A stretch of DNA of 64,000 nt, taken from assembly GCA_026874595.1 (NCBI GenBank), contig CM049313.1, positions 73,342,659-73,406,658 on the forward strand, read 5' to 3'. The translations under genes and the position numbers were made by a program. The stretch is from Sipunculus nudus (lineage: Eukaryota; Annelida; Sipuncula; Golfingiida; Sipunculidae). The notes beneath the pieces were generated by a model. It ran no database searches, was not told where the DNA came from, and saw only the letters and a list, made by a program, of their open reading frames with translations. This document shows, piece after piece, positions 24,972-36,077 of this stretch (positions are counted from its first letter, which is position 1; the number at the start of each line of letters is the position of its first letter).

Positions 24972-25346
24972 TCATTCACCGTCCGCAGGTCTTATCAGCA
25001 GCATCTCTTTGTGCCACGGATTAACTAAGTTTATGACCTCATCAGGCACATGGGACACAGACTGGGCATGGACTTGTGACTCCAGTCCTATAAACTCCTT
25101 GACTATACATGTACTGGCAATCAGTTGATACAATGACACTTGACAGCTAGTAACTGTCTTGTGTAAGCCAGTTAGGCAGTTTGGGCACACGCCCAATAAG
25201 TAATCCATCCACTTTAATTGATAAAAGGATATTATTTCAAAACCATTAAATAATACAAATGATAAAAATATGATTGAAAAATGGGAGGTACAAAGTATGG
25301 TAGGTTTATACTCTGTCCAAAAGACTCTAGATTTTTTAGTTATCAT
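24972..25346 (-). CDS. Unidentified ORF, possibly an exon (minus strand)
   Basis: A 124-codon frame on the minus strand. Its second half is protein-like, with a C-x2-C pair (LGVCPNCLTG) followed by VTSCQVSLYQLIAS and ending HKEMLLIRPADGE before a TGA. A possible acceptor (CCTTTTATCAATTAAAG) lies just before the better half, near 25222. No known domain was recognised and the first third is low-complexity hydrophobic sequence. It could be an exon of the same minus-strand gene as 22796-22997, a decayed gene, or chance. Confidence 0.25.
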   Translation of the reverse strand: MITKKSRVFWTEYKPTILCTSHFSIIFLSFVLFNGFEIISFYQLKWMDYLLGVCPNCLTGLHKTVTSCQVSLYQLIASTCIVKEFIGLESQVHAQSVSHVPDEVINLVNPWHKEMLLIRPADGE

Positions 25347-26001
25347 TACTGCTATATCAGTAAAATAATAGTTAATATAATTATTAAGATTTAAAAAAGC
25401 TGTATAGTCACTTAAGTTTTAAAGCAAGAAAACATACTGAGCACAGTATTATCCCAGCTGATTCAAGCAATTGTCAGTTCAGTCAGTTGTCATTTGAGAC
25501 TATTTTGCCTATAAAACCCAAACGAGCGATCGTAAGTGATCTTTCTGTGGTGCTGCTGACGTAACCTCCTTGCTTTTTATAGTAATGGTCATCTTAGTTA
25601 TGCATATTGTTTTGTATGTTGTTACTTTTGTTGTTAATCTTAATAACTAACCAGACTCACTAAAAACTGACAGGTCCCTGGAAAAATAGTGATAATAAAT
25701 TATCGACCTGTATTGCTCCTGATGTATTCTCGTTGCTATTTTGCCTCCTTTGAAAGGGAAAAGTATAATTAATATATGTAAACATAAACATCATTAAATT
25801 ATTATTAAAAATGATTGTCATAACATGAATTAATATGAACTGTATAGAAACTGTTGTTCTCCATTGCTTTATGATCAAAGTCTTTTTGTTAATCTTTTGA
25901 TGTAGTTAATGAATGTAGTAATAACAATAACCTCATTCCTCGCTTGGTAGTTGAGCAGATCATTAATGAACAAACATTGTTTCATGAACAATATTCGTAC
26001 G
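25347..26001. other. Unassigned AT-rich stretch
   Basis: Nothing recognisable; short ORFs only. Confidence 0.4.
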
Positions 26002-26044
26002 CTGAGAGAGAGGGAGAGAGAGGAGAGAGAAAGAAAGAAAGAAT
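26002..26044. repeat. GA/GAAA-rich microsatellite
   Basis: A purine-only tract of GAGA and GAAA units on the plus strand. Confidence 0.85.
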
Positions 26045-26083
26045 AAGTAAGTTTGTAGAGGGAGTATTTGAAGACAGACTTGA

Positions 26084-26360
26084 GTCAAGTACATGTACTT
26101 GTACTTGGTACTTGTACTTGACTTGCTGTTATAAAGCGTGGTCTGGACTTGCAGGGCAGTTCTAAATTTGTCTTGTGTCACGACTCAGTAGGGGTTCCTA
26201 ACTGAGTCGTGTTTGTCAAGGCTACCTTGACCAGTACTTCAAATGTACTTGATTTTTCAAGTACATTTTTAGCAAGTACAAGTACAGTACAAGTACTGTA
26301 CTTGGTAAAAAGTACCAAGTACAGTACAGGCCAAGTACTGAAAATTTTGCACTTGAGTAA
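26084..26360. repeat. Cluster of AAGTACTTG-type motifs
   Basis: Many overlapping copies of CAAGTAC and its complement GTACTTG, in both orientations and at irregular spacing, concentrated at 26084-26125 and 26230-26360. The six-base palindrome-rich cluster can fold back on itself in many ways. ORFs over it are by-products of the repetition. Confidence 0.7.
26179..26211. other. Perfect 11 bp hairpin
   Basis: CACGACTCAGT (26179-26189) and ACTGAGTCGTG (26201-26211) are perfect inverted repeats around an 11 nt loop, lying between the two AAGTAC clusters. It could be the centre of a palindromic element. Confidence 0.6.
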
Positions 26361-27368
26361 AGTACCAAATGGGATAGATGGAACTATAGTAGGACCAGGT
26401 TGCCTGTGACAATTACCACTGGGAGCAAGTGTCGAATGCCATTTTCTACTTGTCAACGGACAACTTGTATTTACCATATTATCCAGAGGTAATGAACCGA
26501 GCATTATTAAGTCATCAGATTGCTTCTTTTGACGGGGGACTGGCTTCTGGTGAAGCGCATTAAATCTGCTTCAAGTGACATGGGTCTGACCTCAAGGGTT
26601 GCTTTCTTAAGTTTAACTGGTATGAAGTAACACTACCACAAACTTAGAGGTGCAGTCATACTGGGCAAGCTTTTAGCCCATATCAATTAAGCACTGTGTG
26701 CAACTTATGGGTGAACATTTTTTCTGTTTGAGCTCCCCATAGTTGGTACGGACCTGGCAGTATTCTCCCCAGATCTTGTCCAAACTTGCCTACAGGTGCA
26801 CACAGAAGTCCAAATTGCCCGCAGCCATGTATTGAACATGCTCAAAACTTGGTCCCAGTTAGCTGCAGGAGCTTGCCCACAAAGTCCATGCAGAACACAG
26901 CAAAAGGACCGTAGGGGCCGCAAGTCACAGGCAGTTAATCGGCTTAAAGAAAGTATGTTGGCCGTGGACCTGTGGCAATTTTGAGCCAGCTCGTGTCAGA
27001 TATGGGCATGGAGCATGCGTTTTGCTGACAATGGACGGTGTCAGTACTGCCGACTTGCGTGTGTATACCATTATTACTGCAGGCATGGTGTGAGGTATAC
27101 ACACTTTCATAAAAAAGACTGCCACAAATTTTTTGTTTCTGGTGACGTTCATGTTATATTCAATTACCAAATATTTTCTTGTAAGATACAAATAATTAAA
27201 TCTTACACTAATCACTGTGCCCATTTCTTAGCTGGTTTATTGGGGAACATTATAAACAAACAGTTTGGTCTTTGCTGCGGACATTTGCATTTTGTGCCCC
27301 AAAATTTATTTATTTTTTGCTCAGTTTGCAATTTAATAAAATTTTCTTCTTTAATTTTGTCATAACAG
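26361..27368. other. Region upstream of the CCDC112-like gene
   Basis: This should contain the 5' untranslated exon(s) and promoter of the gene that starts at 27385, because the first coding exon appears to follow an acceptor (TCATAACAG ending at 27368). No TATA box, CpG island or definite 5' exon could be identified. Confidence 0.3.
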
Positions 27369-27384
27369 GTGCTGGTAAATAATA

Positions 27385-27464
27385 ATGGCGTCCGCAAGAA
27401 CTGTGAAGACTGAGCACATGAAGAAGTCAGAGGTTGTCAAGGAGATACGTCAGCTCCGCATCAA
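27385..27464 (+). CDS. CCDC112: CCDC112-like, coding exon 1 (residues 1-27)
   Basis: Start codon and N-terminus of a coiled-coil protein orthologous to vertebrate CCDC112. Its cell role is poorly known; vertebrate proteomics place it with centriolar satellite/centrosomal proteins. The exon starts ATGGCG and encodes MASARTVKTEHMKK, followed by a basic helix. The donor is GTATGT at 27465 and the exon ends 2 nt into codon 27, which exon 2 completes as Lys. A pyrimidine-rich stretch ending CATAACAG just before 27369 suggests that this exon also has an upstream acceptor and that a separate 5' untranslated exon exists. The ATG was chosen because it is the first in the exon and opens straight into conserved sequence. 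Confidence 0.85.
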
Positions 27465-27950
27465 GTATGTAATATAATGGCCTCATCTGGTTAAAAAGTT
27501 GCAGTAAAAAACTGGCGTAATTTTATTGCAAAACTCAGCAGTGGACCAGGCGCTATCGCAGGCATCAACATAAACACAGTGCATGGGGCCAGGTGTTGCG
27601 GAGCCACAATAAGTGTCAATTAGGATATGCCCCGACTGAATTGGCCCAAAAAAAGTAATATATGTTCCGGATGGCTTAAATACTGCATGTTGTGGCTCAC
27701 AGTCTGACCTGCGGTCATGCAGCCTTGGTATGGTAAACAGACATATGGACTGTGTTTACAAACATGCACAACCTAACAAGGTGTAAAACAACTATGTTAA
27801 GTATTGAGACTGTGCACTGGGATGGTTTTGCTGGGAAACTTTTGTTTAAAGGGAAACTGAACTGATAGTGTGAAAGAACAGGCATAATATTGCTCCTGAT
27901 TATGTCCCTTTAAGGATCTCAGGTATGTTTTCTTAATTCACATTTTTCAG

Positions 27951-28072
27951 AGTCCAGAATATGGAAAAGGAAAAAGAGACACATTTGTACAACAAGAGTA
28001 ATGACTTCAGGCAAGAGTTTGCTCAGCTGCAAGAAATTGACCAAAAACTAGAGGCTGAACGAAAAACAGAAA
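27951..28072 (+). CDS. CCDC112: CCDC112-like, coding exon 2 (residues 27-68)
   Basis: Acceptor CATTTTTCAG, donor GTAAGT at 28073. It completes the Lys codon split from exon 1 and continues VQNMEKEKETHLYNKSNDFR, then QLQEIDQKLEAERKTE. The MEK-K-x-H/T-x-Y-N-K-S-DFR block is the hallmark N-terminal motif shared with vertebrate CCDC112, followed by the first coiled-coil heptads. It ends 1 nt into the next codon. A longer ORF reading past the donor into the intron is not the gene. Confidence 0.92.
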
Positions 28073-28506
28073 GTAAGTTACATCACTTTACACAAGTTTA
28101 TCAAATAATATATTATGAAAAGTACTTTTTGAAAGTTTTTCTGTCACTTGTGCACATGCAAACATATACAAAGCAGAACCTTAACTTTAGGGCTCTACTT
28201 ATTGGAACACCTGTCAAATTATGACAATTCCTCCATTCAAGGTTCTATTGTTTAGTTATGTAGCCATCTTTTCTCTCATGTATGTCAACCTGACATAACA
28301 TGAGAATGATCATTATAAGGAGATCTTACCAGATAACACCTACACTTTTCAAGTTGTACAGCAAACATAGAGCATTCATTGACATGAAATGAAATGAAAG
28401 CTTCTTGCAAAAGGCCAGTTGTAATTTTAAAATGTAATATAAGCTTCTTTCACTAGGCAAATTGTAATTTTAAAATTTTGATTTTTGTAGTTTATTCAAT
28501 ATATTA

Positions 28507-29463
28507 TTAGCTTAGCTGACTGTAAGTCATCTGAGCTATAGCGATTACTCCTTGTCCGTTGTCCGTCTGTCTGTCTAGCTGTCTGTCAGTCCGTCTGTCC
28601 GTTAGTCAAAAATTTCATACAAAAACTTCAATATCTCATTAACTACATCACTGATGGTCATGATTTTTGGCATACATATTGATCATGAGGGATATCATCA
28701 GTTTCTGCAGACTGGTGGCGCCACCTGTATTTTTTTATTTTTTACAAATTGTTTTCTCTATTTTGAGACCTTTAAAAATGTGAATATCTGTTAACAGGGC
28801 ACAACCGTAAAGACTATATAGACCTTGAATCTTCATTCTTGACACACAGGAAGACCCATGAAAAGTGTCCATGGAAACATGATATTAGGTTTCTGTTACC
28901 CATCTCCTTTGAGCTATGGCACTCCAAAGTACAGCTCAGAATAATGAAAAATTTGATACAAAAACTTTTTCTCTATTTTTGAGATCTTTAAAGATATGAA
29001 CATCTGTTAACAGGGCACAAATCATAACAACTGGACCTAGAATCTTCATTCTTGACACACAGGGAGACCCATGAAAAGTCTACATGGAAACCTGAAATTA
29101 GGTCTCTGTTTCCCATATCCTTTAAGCTATATGGCTCCAAAATTACCCCCAGAATAGTGCAAAATTTGATACAAAAGCTGAAGTGTCTGAACAACTAATG
29201 CAGAGATCACCATGATTCTTTGCATGGCTATTGACCATGTTTTTATTAGTTTCTACTGACTGGTGGAGCCACGTGTATTTTTTTTATAGTTTACACATTT
29301 TTCTCTATTTTTGAGATATATAAATACAGACACAATCTTGGTCTGTTGGTTTATCTGTTTGATGCTACAGTTGAATGGGTATATACTACCATTCAGATGA
29401 TAAAATTCCTTTTGCGAATCTCTTCCCAGTCAGCTGAGCGTCATGACCCATGGGTCACTTGTT
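28507..29463. repeat. Dispersed repeat family B, copy 2 (in intron 2)
   Basis: Starts TTAGCTTAGCTGACTGTAAG with the hairpin-forming TCATCTGAGCTATAG just after it, then a CCGTCTGTCTG tract. It ends CAGCTGAGCGTCATGACC, then CATGGGTCACTTGTT. The outer GCTCAGCTGACTG-type motif is inverted at the far end (CAGTCAGCTGAGC near 29429). About two internal sub-repeats carry AACAGGGCACAA and one carries GGTGGCGCCACC. It lies in intron 2 and has no coding capacity. Confidence 0.75.
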
Positions 29464-29577
29464 AAACAAAACAGTCATTTCTTAATCACAGAAATCTAAC
29501 TTAAATTGATATTACAGGTCACGATATTATCGTATGTTAGTCTGAGAACATTATTCAATATGAAATGTGTATTCCAG

Positions 29578-29667
29578 GGATACAGTTGGTCCAGCAGTGT
29601 AACAAGATAAGAAACATGGTGAAGAGGTTCCATGCTGAGCTAAAGGATGTCAAGCCCACACCTGAAT
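29578..29667 (+). CDS. CCDC112: CCDC112-like, coding exon 3 (residues 68-98)
   Basis: Acceptor TGTGTATTCCAG, donor GTAAGT at 29668. It encodes IQLVQQCNKIRNMVKRFH followed by AELKDVKPTPE. The L-KDVKPTP motif is strongly conserved with vertebrate CCDC112 and follows a helix with coiled-coil character. The exon ends 1 nt into a Phe codon that exon 4 completes, so the phase matches on both sides. Confidence 0.92.
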
Positions 29668-29940
29668 GTAAGTAAAAAGTAAATGTATAGTGGTTTAAGT
29701 CTGGAATCACCTTAAATATCAGGACTTCTCATTTGACTTATTGGTCTTTTTGTCCTATTGGTCACTGTGGTTTTTCTCAGCTCCCTTTGGTCTGTACAAC
29801 GAAAATCGTATAACAGGTGCTAGAAGTTTATTTGTTCTACAGTTGCTGTACACTCCGGAGGCAGCGGAATTCTTGCACTTCTAAAGAAGCTACTGATATT
29901 CCTGCTGCCTGCTTTGACCATTAATGATGCTCTTAAACAG

Positions 29941-30124
29941 GATACAAGGTCAAAACAAACAGCACTTACGATATAGGTAGTAAGCCTATAGGTAAAGTGC
30001 TGTGTAAAGAGCCTACAGTTGCTGCCACTCTGACAAGTACTCATTCATCTCTTGGTGAAGATGACCCACCCATATGGTTAAAGCCTTACTCAGAGGTTTT
30101 AGTGCAGAGAATGGCTCAAAGGAG
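29941..30124 (+). other. Coding-like segment with splice-like ends in intron 3 (cryptic or decayed exon)
   Basis: Between exons 3 and 4, a TTAAACAG acceptor-like end precedes about 60 codons open in one frame, ending at a good donor (AAGGAG|GTGAGA). The residues look protein-like, for example STYDIGSKPIGKVL, then SLGEDDPPIWLKPYSEVLV, then QRMAQRR. It does not match CCDC112. Spliced after exon 3 in phase, its first codon would be TGA, so inclusion would truncate the protein. Related coding-like residues continue upstream to about 29830 with frame breaks. It could be a decayed gene fragment, an exon of another transcript, or a poison exon. The family is not recognised. Confidence 0.3.
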
Positions 30125-30230
30125 GTGAGAGCCTAGAATATTGTTATTACAATACAGGCCCTGTGCCCTTGCCATTACACTTCCATACTCCACATTGCAC
30201 CATATATCAGGTCTAACAATTGTTGAATTT

Positions 30231-32480
30231 TTAGCTCAGCTGACTATAAGTCATCTGAGCTATAGTCTTGGTCCTTTGTCCGTCGTCCGTCCGTCCGGCC
30301 GTCCGTCCGTTAACAGGGCACGTTTTAAAACTGTTGGACCTACGAATCCAAAATTCTGCATACCATTAGATATCCCCAAAATCTCCGACCATACTAAAAA
30401 TTGGGTCATTAGAACTTCGTTCTTTCGAGATATTAAGGAAAAACCTCCGTTTTCCATAAAAAAGCCATTCTTACACTTCAAGGCTGCCTAATATCAAAAC
30501 CACTGATCTGTTTTTGATCAGATTTAGTATTCATATTTTTCCATACATTTTCTGTGCACATACCAAAAATTAGGTCAGTATTGGGTATTATTTTGAAGTT
30601 AAAGGCCCAAATATAATGCAATTTTTTAAAAATCAGGAAATATATTTGCTCACTTAACATGAGAATTGCTGAAGCTGGAGACTTTTTTTCAGGAATATAA
30701 CTTTATTTAATCAAGATTCAATCGTTTACCCAAAATTAGATCTGAATTTTGCAAATTGTTCAAGTTATTAGCATAAATAAAAAATCAGTACCTTAAATTT
30801 TGTCCAAATTTGGCAGTGGCACGTTTTTCCCTGTAAGTACTGTTGATTTTATTTTCACAGCATATATACATAAGGATTTAATCTTTTAAAATCTGAAATT
30901 TCAAAGAAATTGTTTGAAAAGAGTAGCTTTTATTCAAGTTTTTATTCAAGTTGTTTACATCTGGCCCACCTAGTAGTACAGCCTTCACTTGCATTATGTA
31001 ACCCACCCCAGGCAGCTTGCCTTGGCCCAGCTTGGCCACTACTAGCAGGCTTCCCCTCTGCCCTGCACTCACCCCCCCCCCCCCCCCCCCAGCTGGTGCA
31101 TAAACTAAATGAATGTTATAATTTTCTGTATTTTATTTTATTCTTGGACATGCTACATTTTAGATTTTGTATTGTACCACCAGGGTTACAATGATTAAAG
31201 TGCACATTTAATTGTGTCCACAAAGTGATGTATTGCTATGAAAGTGTGGATGTTCATCAGATAAGTAATGCTTTACTTCAGAAGGGTAAAACTTCACCAG
31301 GTGTGAAATTGACTATTAATTCCAGTAATTAATTATAGCTGAGATTGTAATTAGCATAATGATATTGTTTGTCCCTCATTCAACCAACAGTGTGTATACT
31401 TTATTTGAAAAGATGTTTTTATTTTATCAAATGTACTGAATCTTTTATTTTATTTCGGTGAATAAAATTAAGCATGTACTGAAAACTCCAATGTGCAAAA
31501 CGTTTTAATAGGGATTCAAGGAATAATTTTGTAGATGCCATGTTGTTATATATAAACTTAAATGCATTATTCCCTTGAAAGTGAAATGAAGGTATTAGTC
31601 CATTCTGTCCACTTGCCTGTCCATCTGCAAATTTTTCATATGCATCACAGTATCTCAAAACTTTTACTGTTTTTCTTCATGACAGTCTTGTCAGAGTATT
31701 AGTTTGCAATCATATATTGAGAACTTTACTATAACCAAGTAGGAGGGCCCTTTCCTCTTAGCTTCTCATATGCTTATATAAATAAAAAACATTACAATAG
31801 AATATTTTTCATATTTTGCATTTGCAAAAATTTCAAACTTAAGCTGGTTGTCGTGACCAATGGTTCCTTTGTTTATATTCTGGATTATCAACATCATTGT
31901 TTGGCTAAAACTGATTAAATACCAGACATGGTGTGAATACTTGGCAAATGTATATGAATATGAATATGAATATGTACTCCATTATAAAATTTCTTGCATA
32001 AGAATGGGAATTCAGGTAAAAATGAAAGTATTTGAATACCAGTGCAAATACTTTCAAAATGTATTCATGAATGCATTCATGAATATATTCTATAATATTA
32101 TTTTAATCATTTCAGTTATATTTTATTAAAAAAATCATATGATTCTCTTATTATTTTTAATAAAAATTATATTTGGCACAATATTTGTTATTAAATTTTA
32201 ATAAATAGTTAAACTCTTTATCTTATATGTGCTGCTTATCAGTTATATGGCCAAGTCAAAATCTGTATGACAGTGGCACTCCATTTGTTAATAAAATAAA
32301 TGAAATCAATCTCTTCCCTGTCTCCAAAGAAACTATCAAAATCATACATAAGCTTAACACTAACAACTCATAATACAGCTTATATTTATTTCCACACAAA
32401 ACCAGCATGTGCCTCATTTCAAAATCATATTTTTTTATCTTATATAACAGCTGAGCGCCGTGACCCATAGGTCCCTTGTT
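30231..32480. repeat. Dispersed repeat family B, long copy 3 (in intron 3)
   Basis: Starts TTAGCTCAGCTGACTATAAG, carries a (GTCC)n-like tract at about 30275-30310, and ends CAGCTGAGCGCCGTGACC, then CATAGGTCCCTTGTT. The interior differs from copies 1-2 and is shared with copy 4: a unit running GGGCACGTTTTAAAACTGTT, CCAAAATTCTGCATACC, ATCAAAACCACTGATCTG, then GAGAATTGCTGAAGCTGGAG. The last 600 bp (about 31870-32480) matches 59980-60595 closely. A 19-C run lies at 31072-31090. No RT or transposase is readable. Confidence 0.75.
31072..31090. repeat. Poly-C tract, 19 C
   Basis: An uninterrupted 19-C run inside family B copy 3. The equivalent part of copy 4 (about 59380-59520) lacks it, so the run expanded in this copy. 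Confidence 0.95.
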
Positions 32481-33227
32481 TTACTTATTTCAAGGTCTTG
32501 AAAGTGCTTGAAAATTGGTTACTTTGAAATTCATTCTAATCACTGGTTATAGCAGACCCAAGGGGAGCACTGCATGGCTAAACCTGTAAAAACCTCATTG
32601 TTTTGCTTAAGTTAACTTGTTTTTTTGCAGGAAATGATATATAAATTTTAGAAAGTATGGGAGAATTGGATGAAGGAAGGTGTGTTTATATTTATAAGAG
32701 ACCATGACAAAAAAAATCCCTTTTAAATGCAAATGAGTGTCTTTGAAAACCTTGATCAGAGCTTGACACTGAAATATTTAAAGTTCTGATCCTTGTTTAT
32801 TGTAACCCTTATAAAATTCTTCCTATGCCAGACTAATGTCTGCAGTCAGCAACAGTCATTTGAACCATTTTACCTTTGCTTATCATTTATTTTCTGCCAC
32901 CCTATTGCACTTATATTAACAATTTGGTTTTTAGATCACTTGTTTATCTACCTAACTTGCTGCTACAGATTTATGAAATATTAAAGAACTATTTCATTTT
33001 GAATTTGAGATATGTTGTTTTTTGCAGTATTTGATGTATTTGCTTCAAAAACTTAACCAGTCAAGCTGTTTTATACATAAAATTGTTTTGCTTTCTGTAC
33101 TGGATTTTGGTATGATACAATTTGTTTAATTCTCATAAACAACACAACATTACACTTGAAGCTGTAGAGCTTATGCTAGTATTTCTTTTACATTTTTTTG
33201 AGGTAATGCTGTTTTATAATTTTCTAG

Positions 33228-33303
33228 TTGTAGAAAAATTGAAAGTTATAATGGAAGACATTGAGAGCCAAATCACAACATTCAAGGATGGACAGAGGAA
33301 AAA
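33228..33303 (+). CDS. CCDC112: CCDC112-like, coding exon 4 (residues 98-123)
   Basis: Acceptor TATAATTTTCTAG, donor GTAAGT at 33304. It completes Phe and then reads VEKLKVIMEDIESQITTFK, a classic amphipathic coiled-coil helix collinear with the vertebrate protein (F-VEKL...ME-IE..I-TFK). It ends 2 nt into a codon. Confidence 0.92.
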
Positions 33304-33823
33304 GTAAGTCTGTTCCATATATAATATAACTTACAGGCTGTGAAGGAAATAAACATTTAATGAGAGAGTTTATTGATTTTTCAAATATGTTTAAGTTTCT
33401 TTCATAAATATTGCATTCAAAAACACTTCCATGTGCATTAAGTTTTGTAAGCAATTTGTACATCCCTCAAAGATCATTTGAAGAATTAATAAAAAGAATA
33501 TACAGATTTATTGTGATGCAAATTTCATTGTCTCAATCACTGTCACTGTTACATCTCTGAACTCCCTATTTTAAAAACTTTAAAGTTTTTAGTCTACATT
33601 ATCCAAAGGGCCATTCTCTTCTACTGAGCAGCTTGACCCATTGGTCACTTTTTTGTAATCTGTCAAATTAAGATGGCACTGAATGAGAAACAATTGCATG
33701 CTGATGATAATCAATACATTACCACCTGGAAACAGTTCCTTCATCTATAGTTGCAGTACATATTTAACCTCTTCTGTGTTAGTTGGAGGAGTCACTTGTA
33801 TTGGATAAACTTCATTATTTTAG

Positions 33824-34001
33824 CTATGAAGAACTGGTTAGGGATGAACGTGTCAGTGTACAAGAAGTGAGTGCTCTTGAGAAACGCTTTGAGTCGTGGA
33901 ACCAGAAAGGTCATGGTCAAGGAGAAACCACAACAAAAACATCAGCACCAGTCAAAAAACAAGAAGACAGAGACCTCCCACCAGAAGTTCTCGCTTTTGA
34001 G
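33824..34001 (+). CDS. CCDC112: CCDC112-like, coding exon 5 (residues 123-182)
   Basis: Acceptor TTCATTATTTTAG, donor GTATAC at 34002. It reads YEELVRDERVSVQEVSALEK, then RFESWNQKG, then a polar, Thr/Lys-rich linker of about 25 residues, then LPPEVLAFE. The YEEL and LPxEVLxFE blocks match vertebrate CCDC112; the linker between them is poorly conserved in length and content, as expected. The acceptor was placed at 33824 because only that choice completes the codon left by exon 4. It ends in phase 0. Confidence 0.9.
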
Positions 34002-34264
34002 GTATACTGTGGTTGGCTTCATAATCACGAAACTTTGCAATTTCTTCATTTTGAAAGTTTTACGAGGTTTTCATTTACACAATTGCATCAGAATCTATTA
34101 AACCGAAGTGTGCTTATATTTACATTTATAACAAAATAAAAATAAATCCCACAATACCTCACTCATAACCATTTTAGTAATTGCATAATGATCTGTATCA
34201 TAGTCAATGTTTTGACAATTATTGATCCACCAAAATGAAGTTTTTCGGATACTATGTTTGTGAC

Positions 34265-34970
34265 TGGGTTCCGCCGCCGCCGCCGCCGCCGCCACCACGT
34301 TTGTTTCCGGAGAACTCCTCTGAGACTACTGGATGTATTTTCCTGAAATTACACAAATTATCGGGTCACATGTGAACTTGTGCCTAACCAAGTGGCCTTG
34401 ACCTCTGACCTTTCCTCTCTGCCCAGCGTCCATTTCTGCGTCTGTTTCCACACATAAACCCACATATTTCGGGAACCATTGGACCGATCAGGAAAAAAAT
34501 TTACACAAATGTAGCCCTTTGATAGCTCTATAACATACACAAAAAAAGGTGGCGCCACCTGCAACCATGTTTTCACAGTGTCCATCTGTTCATCTGCCTT
34601 GGGTTAAAATCACTCATACCTCTGCAGACGTTTGACTAATTCACCTAAAATTCGGAATGCTTATACATCCTAGATAGCTTTCTTGATTTTATGACAGGTG
34701 GCGCCACCTACATTCACGTTCATGCTGTAGACATCCATGCTTATATCTCTGGACTCGTTCGACCAATCAGGAAAAAAAATTTGCACAAATGTAGCCCTTG
34801 GATAGCTTTATAACATACACAAAAATGATGGCGCCACCTGCAGCCATTTTTGCACAGCGTCCATCTGTTTGTCTGCAGTGGGATAAAATCACTCATATCT
34901 CTGCAGTGGTTTGACTTTTCTTCCTGAAATTTTGCATGTGTATACATCTTGGATAGTTTCTCGTTCAAAT
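34265..34970. repeat. Dispersed repeat with (CCG)n and internal sub-repeats (in intron 5)
   Basis: A CCG trinucleotide run at about 34271-34293 is followed by at least two diverged sub-units (about 34440-34600 and 34735-34900). Each holds GGAACC/GGACTC near the start, CCRATCAGGAAAAAAA, CACAAATGTAGCCCTT, TATAACATACACAAAAA, a GGTGGCGCCACC-like palindrome and CCATCTGTT. The palindrome also occurs at 34697. No coding capacity is seen. Confidence 0.65.
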
Positions 34971-35643
34971 AACAGATTGTGTCACCTACAATCATGTTTA
35001 CGTGGCAGAGATCCATTCTAATATGTAACACATGTAACTATATTTCCCCTTGCCACTCAATCCATGCCTCACTTCACCCATCCTACTCTGATTTTGGCGG
35101 ATACACAGTCCCTTGTCGACTACCCGTATTCTAGTTATTGTGTATTTGCATGAAAAGGTTCCCATATACCATCCACAGATTATGTTGTTGATTAATAAAC
35201 CACCTTTTTTGAGGCCTGATAACATATCCATTTGTGCAGGATGTGTCATACCCTATTGTGCGACTTTGATAAAAGGGCAGCTGATTCTTAAGGGTTTCCT
35301 ATTCGGGATTATACCCCATTTGCGAATATCGCGAATATTAAACCCTCACGAACAAAAAGGCAACCACAGTAGTTGATGGACCAGAGTTTGTACATCTTTT
35401 TGCCAACAGTGTTGTGCAGTGAGTGCTGACACCTCTTGGAGAACATTGTTACTTTGAGATCACTGTAAGATTAATCTTAAGGCCAGAAATAATGATATAA
35501 TACAGCAAACGTTCTGTATTAATACTGCTATTTGTAAAGGTTTTCTGCACTATAACCCATGTGCTTTATTTTTGCCACTTTGTCAGATAGAAATCTTTAT
35601 GGATGTACATGATATCCCAGTCCAGTCAAATAACTGCAGTATA

Positions 35644-36077
35644 AAGCTGCGTTACCATGTATCCGCAAATATCTTATCCACAAAAGATGTACGTAAGCTC
35701 CATAGTTTGCAGTCCCCAAAAACTATTTCCATAGGTACTTATGTTTTTCTTGTGGATACCCTATTGTGTGCCTCTTTTGAAACTGCAAGGACGACAGCCA
35801 GGAAGAAGGTCAATATGTTTCATCTCATTTCCAAGGCAGATTTATAAATGCAACTGTTGACCTGGCACTGGGGCATTGTTTGGAAGTGCAGATATTTTTC
35901 GCCATCCGGAAAACAGAATAATTGCTCACCAATCCATTTTGATGCGGTCAGTCTTTGTGGATATGCATGCGGAGTACGTTAAAATGTACACATGAAAACA
36001 GTTCATCTTAAAAAGAGGTATGCGATATTTTTGCGTACGACATGTACGAGATTTACAGGTACATGGAAACACAGCTT
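35644..36077. mobile_element. MITE with TA target duplication (in intron 5)
   Basis: Begins AAGCTGCGTTACCATGTA and ends TACATGGAAACACAGCTT, inverted repeats of about 18 bp with two mismatches. TA flanks both sides (35642-35643 and 36078-36079), which fits Tc1/mariner-type insertion. Inside, further partial inverted similarity (GCAAATATC against GATATTTTTGCG) suggests longer decayed arms. The 91-codon ORF within has no recognisable domain. Confidence 0.6.

Noticed and set aside
33783-34139. 118-codon ORF taken as a whole gene
   Set aside because: Only 33824-34001 is exonic. The flanks run into intron, and the splice sites and phases fix the boundaries.
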